The notes: a model not told the origin generated them from the sequence alone. A stretch of 51,933 bases of DNA from Alphaproteobacteria bacterium (GCA_024244705.1 JAAEOK010000110.1:1-51933); one strand, 5' to 3'; positions 18,916 to 27,615 are shown, numbered from the stretch's first letter. Program-made: numbers and translations.

Positions 18916-20256
18916 CTAGACCTTGGGCACGACATCGAAGGCAATCGTGATGCGCGTCTCTCCCGTCGGCGAGGTATACGGCGTCGTCCCGTGATAGAAA
19001 TAGCCGGGAAACTGCAGCATCTTTCCGGGCACCGGCTGAAAGGCCCGTGGGGTCGGACTGGCATGACAGGCCAGTTCTTCGGGTGGCCGGCCGAGTTCGA
19101 ACCACCCTTCCTGTTGGTCCGGATCGGCCACCTCGCGTGGCAGCTTGACGTAGTAGGACCCGCCGAGATAACCGTCGAGATGGATGTGAGGAACCAGATT
19201 GCCTTCGCCTTGCAGCACCACCGACCACGCCGAAATCTCCCACTTGCGCGGGCGGTTGGCGAGAAACGGGTGGTAAGGATCGTCGCCGACGCGCCGCCAA
19301 TAGTCGACCACGCTATCGCGCATGACGGCTTCCATGACAGCCATCGGTCCCTTCTGGTCGCCGAGGAGTTCACCGGTGATCTGCAATTTGGGATGGTGGT
19401 AGGTCGGATCGTCGGCCGGTGGCACCTTCAAGGTTGGGTGGGCCACAACGTGGTCCGCGAGGGCGGCATTGAACTCGGCCAGTGATCTGTAGCCTGGCGG
19501 TGGATCGATTATTCTCTCAACGATAAAGCGGTCGGAATCGAGCAGGAAGTCCAGCGCCTGGGGGTCGCCGGCATCGTTGAGCGAGGCGCACTTCAGCACC
19601 AGCGCCTCGATATGACCCGGATGCCTGGCCAGCCACTCGTCGCAGACGCCGACCGCATCCTCGGGATCGCGCATTTCGAGCAAGACCTGAACAAGATTGC
19701 TCGCCGCCGGAGGCCAGCCTGGTTGCAGCGCCAAGGCGCCGCGATAGGCGGCGGCATCGTCGATCCGGCCTAGTTTCTGTAAGGCGATACCCAGATTGCG
19801 ATGGGTATCCGGATTGCTGGCATCGATGGCAATGACGCGACCAAAGGCGTCGACGGCGTCGCCCGCGCGCTCCTGCGCCAGCAGGACGTTGCCCAGATTG
19901 TGCCACGCCGGCGCCAAGTCGGGCCGGAGTTCGATCACGCGGCGGTAGGCGCCCTCGGCATCGCCCATGCGGTCGAGCATTTTGAAGGCATTGCCGAGAT
20001 TGTAGAGCGCTTCGGCATAGTCGGGACGAAGCGCGACCGCGGCTGCGTACGCTTCGGCCGCGGTCGCGGCATCGCCCTGCCGCAGGGCGATCATGCCGGC
20101 GAAGGCATGGGCGTCGGCGCGTTCCGGTGCCTGGGCCAGCAGCGTCCGGCATACGGCCATGGCCTCACTCAGCCGGCCGGCCTGAAATGCGGCGCTCGCT
20201 TGACGTCGCAGGGCTTCGATCGACGATCCCTCGCCCGCTTCGGCCCGGGTCCCCAT
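18916..20256 (-). CDS. TPR protein with C-terminal 2OG-Fe(II) oxygenase domain
   Basis: A 446-residue two-part protein. Residues about 10-240 form tetratricopeptide repeats (for example YNLGNAFKMLDRMGDAEGAYRRVIELRPDLAPAW-type units repeated at 34-residue spacing). Residues about 300-446 are a putative 2-oxoglutarate/Fe(II) dioxygenase of the 2OG-FeII_Oxy_5 type: His359-x-Asp361 in PHIHLDGYLGG, distal His422 in YFYHGTTPY, and Arg435 in ETRITIAFD for the co-substrate. The TPR array probably binds a protein or peptide partner for hydroxylation, which is inference. AAGGA precedes ATG 20256. It is first in a probable three-gene unit with the 74-residue protein and adenine deaminase, and diverges from the TetR gene. 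Confidence 0.87.
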   Translation of the reverse strand: MGTRAEAGEGSSIEALRRQASAAFQAGRLSEAMAVCRTLLAQAPERADAHAFAGMIALRQGDAATAAEAYAAAVALRPDYAEALYNLGNAFKMLDRMGDAEGAYRRVIELRPDLAPAWHNLGNVLLAQERAGDAVDAFGRVIAIDASNPDTHRNLGIALQKLGRIDDAAAYRGALALQPGWPPAASNLVQVLLEMRDPEDAVGVCDEWLARHPGHIEALVLKCASLNDAGDPQALDFLLDSDRFIVERIIDPPPGYRSLAEFNAALADHVVAHPTLKVPPADDPTYHHPKLQITGELLGDQKGPMAVMEAVMRDSVVDYWRRVGDDPYHPFLANRPRKWEISAWSVVLQGEGNLVPHIHLDGYLGGSYYVKLPREVADPDQQEGWFELGRPPEELACHASPTPRAFQPVPGKMLQFPGYFYHGTTPYTSPTGETRITIAFDVVPKV

Positions 20257-20458
20257 GACATGTCCTTACGGTTTCGGTGCCTGGACTTTAGTCGATCCGA
20301 GGGTTTCGGCAAGGTGCATCGGTTGCGGCACCGGGGTGGCTCGGCATGGCGGCGGAGGTCCCCAATGCCCGTGACACCGGCCGCGGCCGGAGCCGAATCT
20401 ACCCACCCCCATAATAAGAGTGGAGGAAATCGGGCGCCGGCATGTTAATCTCTCTTAC

Positions 20459-21118
20459 ATGGAACGAACGAAGCATAGGCGACAGGGCCGGCGCGGCTAC
20501 CACCATGGCAACCTCAAAGAGGCTCTGGTTTCGGCGGCGCGTCAGCTGATCCTCGAAAAGGGCCCCCATGGATTTTCGCTCATCGAGGCGGCGCGGATGG
20601 CCGATGTCAGTCCCGCCGCCCCGTATCGTCATTTTCGCGATCGTCGGGCGCTGTTGGCCGAAATCGCGCGCCTCGGCTACGAGAAATTCTCCGACCGCCT
20701 CGAAACCGCCTGGAACGACGGACTACCCGACCCGGCCGACGGGCTGCGCCGCATGGGTGAGGCCTATATCGATTTCGCGCTCGAGGACCGGGCATCCTAT
20801 GCCGCCATGTTCGAGGCCGGTCTCACGGTGTCCGACGACGAAGCGCTCAAAGAGGCCGGACAACGCGCCTATCGGACATTGGCGCTGGCGACGGAGACAC
20901 TGACCGCGCGGCTACCCGAAGGGCAGACGGTGTCACCCGAGTTGGTGTTCTTTCACATCTGGTCGCTGACCCACGGGGCGGTGACGCTGTTCCGCAACGA
21001 TCTCCAGTCGAGGGCGCTCAAGGAGATTGGCCTGTCGCCGGCCTTGGACAGCGGTATCGAGATCTATCTCAGGGGTCTCGGAAGTGTATCGCCAGGCGTC
21101 GACGATGGCGCCCAATGA
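20459..21118 (+). CDS. TetR/AcrR family regulator with WHG-type C-terminal domain
   Basis: A 219-residue TetR-type repressor. The helix-turn-helix region runs over GYHHGNLKEALVSAARQLI, then ARMADVSPAAPYRHFRDR at about residues 35-52. The ligand-binding part ends with LVFFHIWSLTHGAVTLF, which I associate with the WHG domain group. I chose ATG 20459 because it starts just before the conserved basic arm; an in-frame GTG at 20420 would add 13 residues, and there is a good GGAGGAAA at 20421-20429 whose spacing fits neither start well. It may regulate itself and the divergent TPR gene across the 202-base gap. Confidence 0.88.
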   Translation: MERTKHRRQGRRGYHHGNLKEALVSAARQLILEKGPHGFSLIEAARMADVSPAAPYRHFRDRRALLAEIARLGYEKFSDRLETAWNDGLPDPADGLRRMGEAYIDFALEDRASYAAMFEAGLTVSDDEALKEAGQRAYRTLALATETLTARLPEGQTVSPELVFFHIWSLTHGAVTLFRNDLQSRALKEIGLSPALDSGIEIYLRGLGSVSPGVDDGAQ

Positions 21119-21252
21119 CCCAATCATTAGGGTGCCGCGGACCGGATGTGGGCTGAAATCCGCCGGTTAATTTTTTCGTCCGCCGCTACTTGAAGCGCGC
21201 CGCGCCGTCCCTACCTATGTAAAAGGCCATTACATTGCAAAAGGAGCGAGCG

Positions 21253-21603
21253 ATGTCGGTTGCGGCGGCTGCCAACGATCTACCCAAACCGGCCTGGATC
21301 GTCTTGATGATCCTTGGCTTTATCGCGTTCTGGCCGATCGGCCTGGCGATTCTCTTTTATCTTCTATGGAGCGGAAAGATGCGGTGTTGGAAGGACGGTA
21401 ACTTGAAGGAATGGACGCACAAGAGGACCCGCTTCAGTTCGACGGGAAACAGCGCCTTCGACGAATACCGCGAGGAAACCTTGAAGCGCCTCGAAGAGGA
21501 ACAGCGCGAATTCACCATGTTCGTGAAGCGGCTGCGCGATGCCAAGGACCAGCGGGAATTCGACCAATTCATGGCCGAACGCAACGGCCACAGCCCGGCC
21601 TGA
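21253..21603 (+). CDS. DUF2852 domain protein
   Basis: A 116-residue protein of the DUF2852 family, which I know mainly from Alphaproteobacteria and which has no assigned function. One hydrophobic segment (IVLMILGFIAFWPIGLAILFYLLW) spans about residues 14-38, followed by a conserved GKM-W region and a charged helical C-terminus with a heptad-like EETLKRLEEEQREF stretch. It is probably a membrane-anchored protein with a cytosolic coiled coil. AGGAGCGAGCG precedes ATG 21253. A promoter-like context is not obvious. It is convergent with the amidotransferase gene. Confidence 0.87.
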   Translation: MSVAAAANDLPKPAWIVLMILGFIAFWPIGLAILFYLLWSGKMRCWKDGNLKEWTHKRTRFSSTGNSAFDEYREETLKRLEEEQREFTMFVKRLRDAKDQREFDQFMAERNGHSPA

Positions 21604-21648
21604 ACCACCCCAGACCGCCGGGCGGCCAACGCCTGGCGGTCCAGTCCC

Positions 21649-22377
21649 TTACCGCACGCGGCGCATGAAATTGTCGTAGAGTTGGCGCGCCTCGCGATTG
21701 AACCCATCCATGCGCGCGTCGGTCCCTGATTTCATGATTTCCAGCCCACCGGGTCCGAGCGCCTTCTCGAGCGCTTTCTTGTAGGTTGGGATCTCGGCCC
21801 AGTCGTGCACCGTCGTCGGCGTCAGCTCGATGTGATATTGAAGACCGAGGGCGTGGTCGCCGACGGAAATCGCCTGAAACCGGCAAGCCTCGGACACCGC
21901 CAACACGGTGGCGTCGTCCGGGGCCCGCGTCACCTCGGCCCCATGCCATTGCAAATAGCGCTCGCGCCGCGGCATGTCGGTGTAGAAGGTCGAGCGCTGC
22001 CCGTCCTCGGTCAATTCGACCTCGAGCACGCCGACCTCTGGCGTTTGAGCCCTGTCGACCGCGCCGCCGAGCGCATCGGCGAGGAGCTGATGGCCGAGGC
22101 AAAAGCCGATAAAGGGCATCTCGCGCTCGACCACGGCTTCTCTGATTACCGCCTTTTCCCCGTCCAGCCAGGGATATTTGTCGACCTCCCAGACATCCTG
22201 CGGCCCACCCATGACCATCAGCGCGTCGAATGGCTCGAGGTCGGGTATCGATTCCCCCTCATCGATTTCGATCGGCGTCCATTCGATCCCATCCTCGCGC
22301 ATGAAATCGCGAAAGATGCCGGGGTGCTCGGTACTTATGTGCTGAAAAACGAGAACTCGGGGAGAATCATTCGGCAT
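21649..22377 (-). CDS. Class I glutamine amidotransferase-like protein (GMP-synthase type)
   Basis: A 242-residue stand-alone type 1 glutamine amidotransferase domain. The catalytic triad is visible: Cys93 in GFCLGHQLLA, His182 and Glu184 in GLQYHIELT. The oxyanion region is MVMGGPQDVWE. Such free-standing proteins (YfeJ/GMP synthase-like) have mostly unknown acceptors; some transfer ammonia in gamma-glutamyl metabolism. The ATG at 22377 is chosen; a GTG 12 codons upstream (22413) is also possible and neither has a strong ribosome site. It follows the AhpD-like gene on the same strand by 53 bases. Confidence 0.85.
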   Translation of the reverse strand: MPNDSPRVLVFQHISTEHPGIFRDFMREDGIEWTPIEIDEGESIPDLEPFDALMVMGGPQDVWEVDKYPWLDGEKAVIREAVVEREMPFIGFCLGHQLLADALGGAVDRAQTPEVGVLEVELTEDGQRSTFYTDMPRRERYLQWHGAEVTRAPDDATVLAVSEACRFQAISVGDHALGLQYHIELTPTTVHDWAEIPTYKKALEKALGPGGLEIMKSGTDARMDGFNREARQLYDNFMRRVR

Positions 22378-22430
22378 GAGGATAGTCCATCGCGTGGCGT
22401 CGTGTCGAAGCACCTATATCAAAACCGGCG

Positions 22431-22811
22431 CTAGTTGGCCTCATTTTCGTGGTTCTCGAAGATCTTGTTGATCAGCTCGGCGCCGAGATTGAAGGCGGGT
22501 AAGCCGCGAAACAAAAAGGCGAGCGCCGCCGTGGCGTGCAGTTCCTCCTTGCTGGCGCCGGCTCGCTGTGCGGCGCGGCCGTGATATTCGGCCGCCGGCG
22601 AGACTTGCCCCAAAAGAACGGCGAACAGGATCAGTTGCGCCGTCTTGACGTCGAGACAAGACGGGTACATTGCCGATTCGCGGATGTTCTCGACTTGCTC
22701 GAGAAGCCCGGGATCGACCTCCAGACCCAGCTTGATGCGTTCGTGAATTCGCGGCGGCGTGAATCCGATCAGTTCGCTGTAAATGCGTTCGTATTCTTCC
22801 TGGGTCGTCAT
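22431..22811 (-). CDS. Carboxymuconolactone decarboxylase family (AhpD-like) protein
   Basis: A 126-residue all-helical protein of the CMD/AhpD family. Start ATG 22811 is preceded by GGGGGAG; a longer open frame upstream lacks support. Only one cysteine is visible (in YPSCLDVKT), so the CxxC redox pair of AhpD is absent and a peroxidase role is unlikely. The family histidine is present in AAEYHGRAAQRAGASKEEL. In aromatic clusters this family includes gamma-carboxymuconolactone decarboxylase and uncharacterised relatives. It diverges from the ABC transporter operon across a region with a strong palindrome, so it may be co-regulated with aromatic uptake. Confidence 0.82.
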   Translation of the reverse strand: MTTQEEYERIYSELIGFTPPRIHERIKLGLEVDPGLLEQVENIRESAMYPSCLDVKTAQLILFAVLLGQVSPAAEYHGRAAQRAGASKEELHATAALAFLFRGLPAFNLGAELINKIFENHENEAN

Positions 22812-22848
22812 GACTCCCCCCTGTGGTCCTCGTTGGTCTTTCGTTGGA

Positions 22849-22893
22849 CGAGACAAATGCCGGCAAAAATTAGCCTTTCGTCTCGTGCGAGAC
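22849..22893. promoter_or_regulatory. Palindrome and half-site in the AhpD-like/ABC transporter divergent region
   Basis: GTCTCG-TG-CGAGAC is a perfect 14-base palindrome at 22880-22893. A further half-site CGAGACA lies at 22849-22855. Both CGAGACA copies are followed by a GC-CGGCAAAA or GGCAAAA-like stretch, so the arrangement also reads as a direct repeat. The position between two divergent genes suggests an operator. The cognate regulator is not identifiable. Confidence 0.5.
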
Positions 22894-22954
22894 ATGGCAA
22901 AATACCGGCGATCAATCAAACCGTACACACCCCAATCGGGACAGGGAGGAAGGA

Positions 22955-24160
22955 ATGAGGAAGTTTTCCGGGTTTGCCGTCGGCATGGCTGCCGCGCTGA
23001 TGCTGGCAGCGACGGCCGCGACAGCCGAAAACGTGAAAGTCGGGGTCGTGCTCACGACTTCCGGAGGCGCGGCCGAATTCGGCCAGCAGATTCTCCGCGG
23101 CATGGAACTTTATTTGAAAGAGCATCCTGAGGCGCTGGGCGGCCACGACGTGGAATTGGTCATTCGCGATTCGAAGCGCCCCGGCGGCGATATCGCCAAG
23201 ACCGCGACACAGGAGCTCATTACCCGCGACGAAGTCGACATTCTGGCCGGTTATGTATTCTCGCCGAACGCCATGGCAATCGCCCCCATGATCAGTCAGT
23301 CGAAGACGCCGACCGTGATCATGAACGCGGGCACCGCCTGGATCCCGAGCATGTCGCCGTATTTCGCGCGCGTCTCGTTCACCATGTGGCAGGCGGGCTA
23401 CAACATGGGCCAATACGCGGCCACTTCCCTGGGCGCCAAGACGGCGGCGGTGGGCTACACCGACTACCCGCCCGGGAAGGATAGCCTGGCCGCTTTCAAG
23501 ACCGGATTCGAAGCCGCGGGCGGCAAGGTCGTCGACGAGATTCCGATGGGCGGGCCCCGCGAAGTGCCGGACTTCACCCCGTGGTTCCAACGCGTCAAAG
23601 ACGAAAAGCCCGACGTGTTCTTCGTTTTTGTCCCCGCCGGCAACCACGCCACCGCGGTGGTAAAAACCTACGCCGATCTCGGCATGGCCGCCGCCGGAGT
23701 CAAGCTCATCGGCCCCGGCGACATTACGCAGGATACCAAGCTTCAGGGCATGGGCGACGCGGCGGTCGGCATGGTTACCATCCATCACTACTCAGCCGAC
23801 TACGATACGCCGGACAATCGGGCCTTCGTTAAGGCGTGGAAGCAGGCGTACGGCGCCGACAGCACGCCGGATTTCATGGCCGTTGGCGGCTGGGACGGCA
23901 TGGCGGCGATCGCCACCGTCATTCGTGAACTCGACGGCAACATCGAGGGCGACGCGGCAATGCAGGTCTTGCGGGGTTGGACGTTCGACAGCCCGCGCGG
24001 GCCGATCTCGATCGACGCCGAAACTCGCGACATCGTCCAAAACGAACAGGTCCACAGGGTGGTCAAGAAGGGAGACCGCCTTGGCATCGAGGTCATTGGC
24101 CAAATCGAACAGGTCAAGGATCCCTGCAAGGAGCTGAAAATCGGTAAATGCGGCCAATAG
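22955..24160 (+). CDS. ABC transporter periplasmic substrate-binding protein (LivK/HAAT type)
   Basis: A 401-residue type 1 periplasmic binding protein of the hydrophobic amino acid/aromatic acid uptake family. A signal peptide of about 25 residues ends at ATAATA before ENVKVGVV. The mature start VGVVLTTSGGAAEFGQQ is the ligand-domain strand typical of the family; GYVFSPNAMAIAPMISQSKTP and the C-terminal INRxxR-like segment fit. It delivers ligand to the permease encoded by the following genes. GGGAGGAAGG precedes ATG 22955. Given the downstream ring-cleavage and FAH genes, an aromatic or dicarboxylic acid is more likely than leucine, which is inference. A short stem-loop separates it from the permease genes. 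Confidence 0.92.
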   Translation: MRKFSGFAVGMAAALMLAATAATAENVKVGVVLTTSGGAAEFGQQILRGMELYLKEHPEALGGHDVELVIRDSKRPGGDIAKTATQELITRDEVDILAGYVFSPNAMAIAPMISQSKTPTVIMNAGTAWIPSMSPYFARVSFTMWQAGYNMGQYAATSLGAKTAAVGYTDYPPGKDSLAAFKTGFEAAGGKVVDEIPMGGPREVPDFTPWFQRVKDEKPDVFFVFVPAGNHATAVVKTYADLGMAAAGVKLIGPGDITQDTKLQGMGDAAVGMVTIHHYSADYDTPDNRAFVKAWKQAYGADSTPDFMAVGGWDGMAAIATVIRELDGNIEGDAAMQVLRGWTFDSPRGPISIDAETRDIVQNEQVHRVVKKGDRLGIEVIGQIEQVKDPCKELKIGKCGQ

Positions 24161-24209
24161 CAGCCGCGTGACGGGCAGGCCCGCCATCGCGGTCCGCCCC
24201 GAACTAGAA

Positions 24210-24243
24210 AGCCGCCGTCCGCGCATTTAGCGCGGCGGCGGCT
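24210..24243 (+). terminator. Intercistronic stem-loop between binding protein and permease genes
   Basis: AGCCGCCGTCCGCGC (24210-24224) pairs with GCGCGGCGGCGGCT (24230-24243), leaving one bulged T and a five-base loop ATTTA. The stem is very GC-rich but lacks a U tract. Such structures commonly protect or partly terminate the binding-protein message so that it is made in excess over the permease. That role is inferred. Confidence 0.6.
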
Positions 24244-24254
24244 TCGTTTGCCGG

Positions 24255-25139
24255 ATGCATGCGCCCATGGACCCATTCCTCAACACCGCGATCAGCATCG
24301 TCTTCGACGGATTGGCTTATGCCATGGTGCTGTTCGTCGTCTCCGTCGGCATGTCGGTGACGATGGGACTGATGGGTTTCGTGAATTTGGCGCACGGCGC
24401 CTTCGCCATGGCCGGCGGTTACGTCGTCGTAAGCTTGATGAATAGGTTTGGCGTGCCGTTCCCGATCGCCTTGGTGGTCGCGTTCTTTGGCGTCGGGCTG
24501 TGCAGCGTTGCCTTCGAGCGCGGCCTTTATGCGCGGTTCTATAAAGCCAGCGAACTAGACCAGGTCTTGCTCACCATCGGCCTGGTTTTCATGGCCATCG
24601 CCGCGGCGACCTTCATCTTCGGTCCGGCGCCGTTGCCGGTGACCTTGCCCGACTATCTGAAGGGCCAGGTCGATCTCGGCTTTCGCGCGTTTCCGACCTA
24701 TCGCGTGTTCATGATCGTGGCCGGCGGGGTCATCATCACCGCCCTCTGGCTGACGTTCGAGAAGACCCGATTGGGCGCGCAAATCCGCGCCGCCGTCGAC
24801 AACCGACGCATGGCGCAGTCACTCGGCATCGATGTCGACCGTCTGTTCACCGTCACCTTCGCGCTGGGCAGCGGCCTGGCCGCTCTCGGCGGTGGGTTGA
24901 GCGTCGATATCGTCGGACTCTCGCCGGGCTATGCCATCGAATATCTGGTGTTTTTCCTGATCGTGGTCGCGGTCGGCGGCCTCGGCAGCGTCAAGGGCGC
25001 CTTCTTCGCCGCGCTGGTGCTCGGCATCCTCGACAACGCCGGCAAATATCTCTACCCGGAGGTCGGCGCGTTCATGATTTACGCGGTGACGATCGCCATC
25101 TTGCTGTGGCGCCCCAACGGCCTTTTCGGGCGGACGTAG
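24255..25139 (+). CDS. livH: Branched-chain/aromatic acid ABC transporter permease (LivH type)
   Basis: A 294-residue inner-membrane permease with about eight hydrophobic segments. MSVTMGLMGFVNLAHGAFAMAGGYV near residues 28-55 is the hallmark N-terminal motif of LivH, and GGGLGS-like VAVGGLGSVKGAFFAAL with GILDNAGKYLYP forms the characteristic C-terminal part contacting the ATPase. The start is ATG 24255 or ATG 24267 (MDPFLNT); neither has a clear ribosome site. It lies 4 bases before the livM-type gene. Transports the ligand presented by the upstream binding protein. Confidence 0.92.
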   Translation: MHAPMDPFLNTAISIVFDGLAYAMVLFVVSVGMSVTMGLMGFVNLAHGAFAMAGGYVVVSLMNRFGVPFPIALVVAFFGVGLCSVAFERGLYARFYKASELDQVLLTIGLVFMAIAAATFIFGPAPLPVTLPDYLKGQVDLGFRAFPTYRVFMIVAGGVIITALWLTFEKTRLGAQIRAAVDNRRMAQSLGIDVDRLFTVTFALGSGLAALGGGLSVDIVGLSPGYAIEYLVFFLIVVAVGGLGSVKGAFFAALVLGILDNAGKYLYPEVGAFMIYAVTIAILLWRPNGLFGRT

Positions 25140-25143
25140 CGAC

Positions 25144-26133
25144 ATGGACGGCCCCAGCCCGGCTGCTGCTTTCCTGCTTGCCAGGCACCGCTGGCATTGG
25201 GCGGAGGCCCTGCCCTGGCTGATTGCCGCGGCGGCCTTCTTTTTGTTTCCCGGCTGGCTGGCGCTGGGCACCCAAATCCTGATCATGGTGTTGTTCGCCT
25301 TGTCCCTCGACCTGGTTCTCGGTTACGCCGGCATCGTCACCCTCGGCCACGCCGCCTTCTTTGGCACCGGGGCTTATGCGGCCGGCATGCTCTCCGTGCA
25401 CCTGGGCTGGAACGAGCCGATCAGTGGACTGGTCTTCGCCGCCTTCTGCGCGGCGGTTGTCGGGCTTGTCGCGGGGTTGATCCTGCTGCGGACACGCGGG
25501 CTCACCTTGCTGATGCTGACCCTGGCGACGACCATCCTGCTGCAGGAATTCGCCAACACCTATGACGGCATCACCGGCGGCTTCGACGGCCTCCACGGCA
25601 TCGCGCCGTCCGCCCTGCTTGGTCTGTTCGAGTTCGATCTCTGGTTCAAGGTTCCCTATCTCTATTCGTTGCTGGTTCTGCTGCTGATGTTTCTCGTCGC
25701 CCGGCAGATCGTTTACTCCCCGTTCGGACGCGAACTCGAAGGCATTCGGGAGAATGTCGCACGGATGCATGCGATCGGCGCGCCGGTACGCCAGAGGCTG
25801 GTCACGATCTATACGATCTCCGCCGCCATGGCGGGCGTCGCCGGTGGCCTTTTCGCCCAGGCCAATGCGTTCGTCACGCTGGACGTGCTCAGCTTTCAGC
25901 GTTCCGGCGCGGTATTGATCGTGCTGATCCTGGGCGGCTCCGGACGGCTCTACGGCGCCTTCGTCGGCGCCGTGGTCTACATGCTGATGGAGGATCAACT
26001 CGCCAAATTGAGCCCCGAGTTTTGGGAGTTCGGGATCGGTTTGCTGCTCGTGCTGACCGTCCTCTTCGCCCGCCGCGGCCTGTTTGGACTGGTCGAAGAT
26101 CTAGCCCGTCAGGCCGCCAGGAAACGTCCATGA
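25144..26133 (+). CDS. livM: Branched-chain/aromatic acid ABC transporter permease (LivM type)
   Basis: A 329-residue permease, the heterodimer partner of the LivH-type subunit. About nine hydrophobic segments are visible. The LivM signature LVLGYAGIVTLGHAAFFGTGAYAAGML spans roughly residues 58-84, and the cytoplasmic coupling region EGIRENVARMHAIGAPVRQRLVTIYTISAAMAGVAGGLFAQ is near 199-240. Its stop overlaps the start of the LivG-type gene (ATGA at 26130-26133), so translation is coupled. Confidence 0.93.
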   Translation: MDGPSPAAAFLLARHRWHWAEALPWLIAAAAFFLFPGWLALGTQILIMVLFALSLDLVLGYAGIVTLGHAAFFGTGAYAAGMLSVHLGWNEPISGLVFAAFCAAVVGLVAGLILLRTRGLTLLMLTLATTILLQEFANTYDGITGGFDGLHGIAPSALLGLFEFDLWFKVPYLYSLLVLLLMFLVARQIVYSPFGRELEGIRENVARMHAIGAPVRQRLVTIYTISAAMAGVAGGLFAQANAFVTLDVLSFQRSGAVLIVLILGGSGRLYGAFVGAVVYMLMEDQLAKLSPEFWEFGIGLLLVLTVLFARRGLFGLVEDLARQAARKRP

Positions 26134-26885
26134 CCGGCACCGTCCTGGAAACCCGCGAGCTGTACAAATCCTTCGGTGCCCTCGAGGTCGCCCGCAATAT
26201 CAATTTCCGTCTCGAGCCGGGGGCGCGGCACGCGCTTATCGGGCCCAACGGCGCGGGCAAAACGACGTTCGTCAATTTGATCACCGGGGCGCTCTCGCCG
26301 ACGCGCGGGCAGGTTTTGCTCGACGGCCACGACATCACCGCGATGGCCCAGCATGAGCGCGTCAAACACGGCCTGGCACGGACCTTTCAGATCAACACCC
26401 TGTTCAATGGTCTGACCGTGCTCGAGAACATTTACCTCGGCATTGCCGAACGCCACGGATTGGGCAACGCGATGTGGCGGCCGGCGGGAACCAACCAGGA
26501 AGTGGTCGACGAGGCGGTCTCTCTGATGGATCGGCTGAGGCTGACCGAGGACGCGCTCAAGACGGTCCGCGAGTTGCCCTATGGCCGGCAACGGCTCGTC
26601 GAAATCGCGATCGCGCTGGGCCTCAATCCGCGGGTGTTGCTGCTCGACGAGCCCGCCGCCGGTGTCCCCACCGCGGAACACGGGATTTTGCTCGATGTCA
26701 TCGATAGCCTTCCGCAGGAAATCGCGATCCTCATCATCGAGCACGACATGGATGTGGTGTTCCGGTTCGCGGAGGAGATTACGGTATTGGTCGGTGGCGG
26801 TGTGCTGACCGTCGGCACGCCCGATGAAATCGGGCGCGACGCGCGCGTGCGCGCCGTCTATCTCGGCCAAGAAACCCATGTCTGA
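26130..26885 (+). CDS. livG: ABC transporter ATP-binding protein (LivG type)
   Basis: A 251-residue ATPase of the LivG group. Walker A is GPNGAGKTTF at about residues 37-46, the family-specific GLARTFQINTLFNGLTVLENI follows, and Walker B is VLLLDEPAAGV with the H-loop in IEHDMDVV. The signature motif is degenerate: where LSYGQQ/LSGGQ is expected it reads ELPYGRQRLVEIA, with Pro for Ser; related LivG proteins carry LPYGxQR, so it is within family range. ATG 26130 overlaps the livM stop. It energises the permease together with the LivF-type subunit. Confidence 0.93.
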   Translation: MTGTVLETRELYKSFGALEVARNINFRLEPGARHALIGPNGAGKTTFVNLITGALSPTRGQVLLDGHDITAMAQHERVKHGLARTFQINTLFNGLTVLENIYLGIAERHGLGNAMWRPAGTNQEVVDEAVSLMDRLRLTEDALKTVRELPYGRQRLVEIAIALGLNPRVLLLDEPAAGVPTAEHGILLDVIDSLPQEIAILIIEHDMDVVFRFAEEITVLVGGGVLTVGTPDEIGRDARVRAVYLGQETHV

Positions 26886-27600
26886 AGCGCTGAACGGGCG
26901 CAGTCTCCGGTTGGATGGGGTGTCGGCCGGCTATGGCGCCACGGTCGTCGTAGAGGACCTCGAACTATCGCTCGAGCCGGGAGAAAGCATCAGTCTCATT
27001 GGCCGCAATGGGGTCGGCAAGACCACCTTGCTGGCAACCATAATGGGCCACACCAATCTGCACGGCGGTCGGATTCGGTTCCGCGATCAGGAAATAACGT
27101 CGATGGAAATCCACCGCCGCGCCCGCATCGGCATCGGCTACGTCCCGCAGGAACGGGAAATCTTTCCGTCACTTTCGGTCCAGCAGAACCTGATGGTCGC
27201 GACGCGACAGGGCCGTTGGACAATCGATAAGGTCTTCGAGTTGTTCCCGCATCTCCGCGAACGCGCCGACAACATGGGGAACCAGCTTTCCGGCGGTGAG
27301 CAGCAAATGCTGTCGATCGCTCGCGCCCTGGTTGGCAATCCGTCGGTGCTGCTTATGGACGAACCGTCGGAAGGGCTTGCGCCGGTTATCGTCGAAGGCC
27401 TGGTGGCCGCCATGCGGACATTGCAGAGCGACGGCGATCTTGCCATCCTTTTGGTCGAGCAGAACACGCGCATCGCGCTCGATTTCTCGCCCCGGGTCGT
27501 CGTGATGGACAAAGGCCGTATCGTTTTCGACGGCGCAAGCGCCGATCTGCGCGATGACCCCGACCGCCTCGACAGCCTGATCGGCGTCGGCGGCACATGA
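26878..27600 (+). CDS. livF: ABC transporter ATP-binding protein (LivF type)
   Basis: A 240-residue ATPase, the second nucleotide-binding subunit. Walker A GRNGVGKTTL, Q-loop region GIGYVPQEREIFPSLSVQQNL, signature LSGGEQQMLSIARAL and Walker B VLLMDEPSEGLAP are intact. The H-loop is replaced by VEQN (LLVEQNTR), which is normal for LivF. ATG 26878 overlaps the livG-type reading frame by eight bases. The extradiol dioxygenase gene follows after 15 bases, so transport and catabolic genes form one operon. Confidence 0.94.
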   Translation: MSEALNGRSLRLDGVSAGYGATVVVEDLELSLEPGESISLIGRNGVGKTTLLATIMGHTNLHGGRIRFRDQEITSMEIHRRARIGIGYVPQEREIFPSLSVQQNLMVATRQGRWTIDKVFELFPHLRERADNMGNQLSGGEQQMLSIARALVGNPSVLLMDEPSEGLAPVIVEGLVAAMRTLQSDGDLAILLVEQNTRIALDFSPRVVVMDKGRIVFDGASADLRDDPDRLDSLIGVGGT

Positions 27601-27615
27601 ACAGGACTGGATGCC

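Noticed and set aside
26620-26660. Degenerate ABC signature (LPYGRQ) in the LivG-type protein as a possible loss of function
   Set aside because: LivG-family proteins commonly carry LPYGxQR at this place, so it is normal variation.
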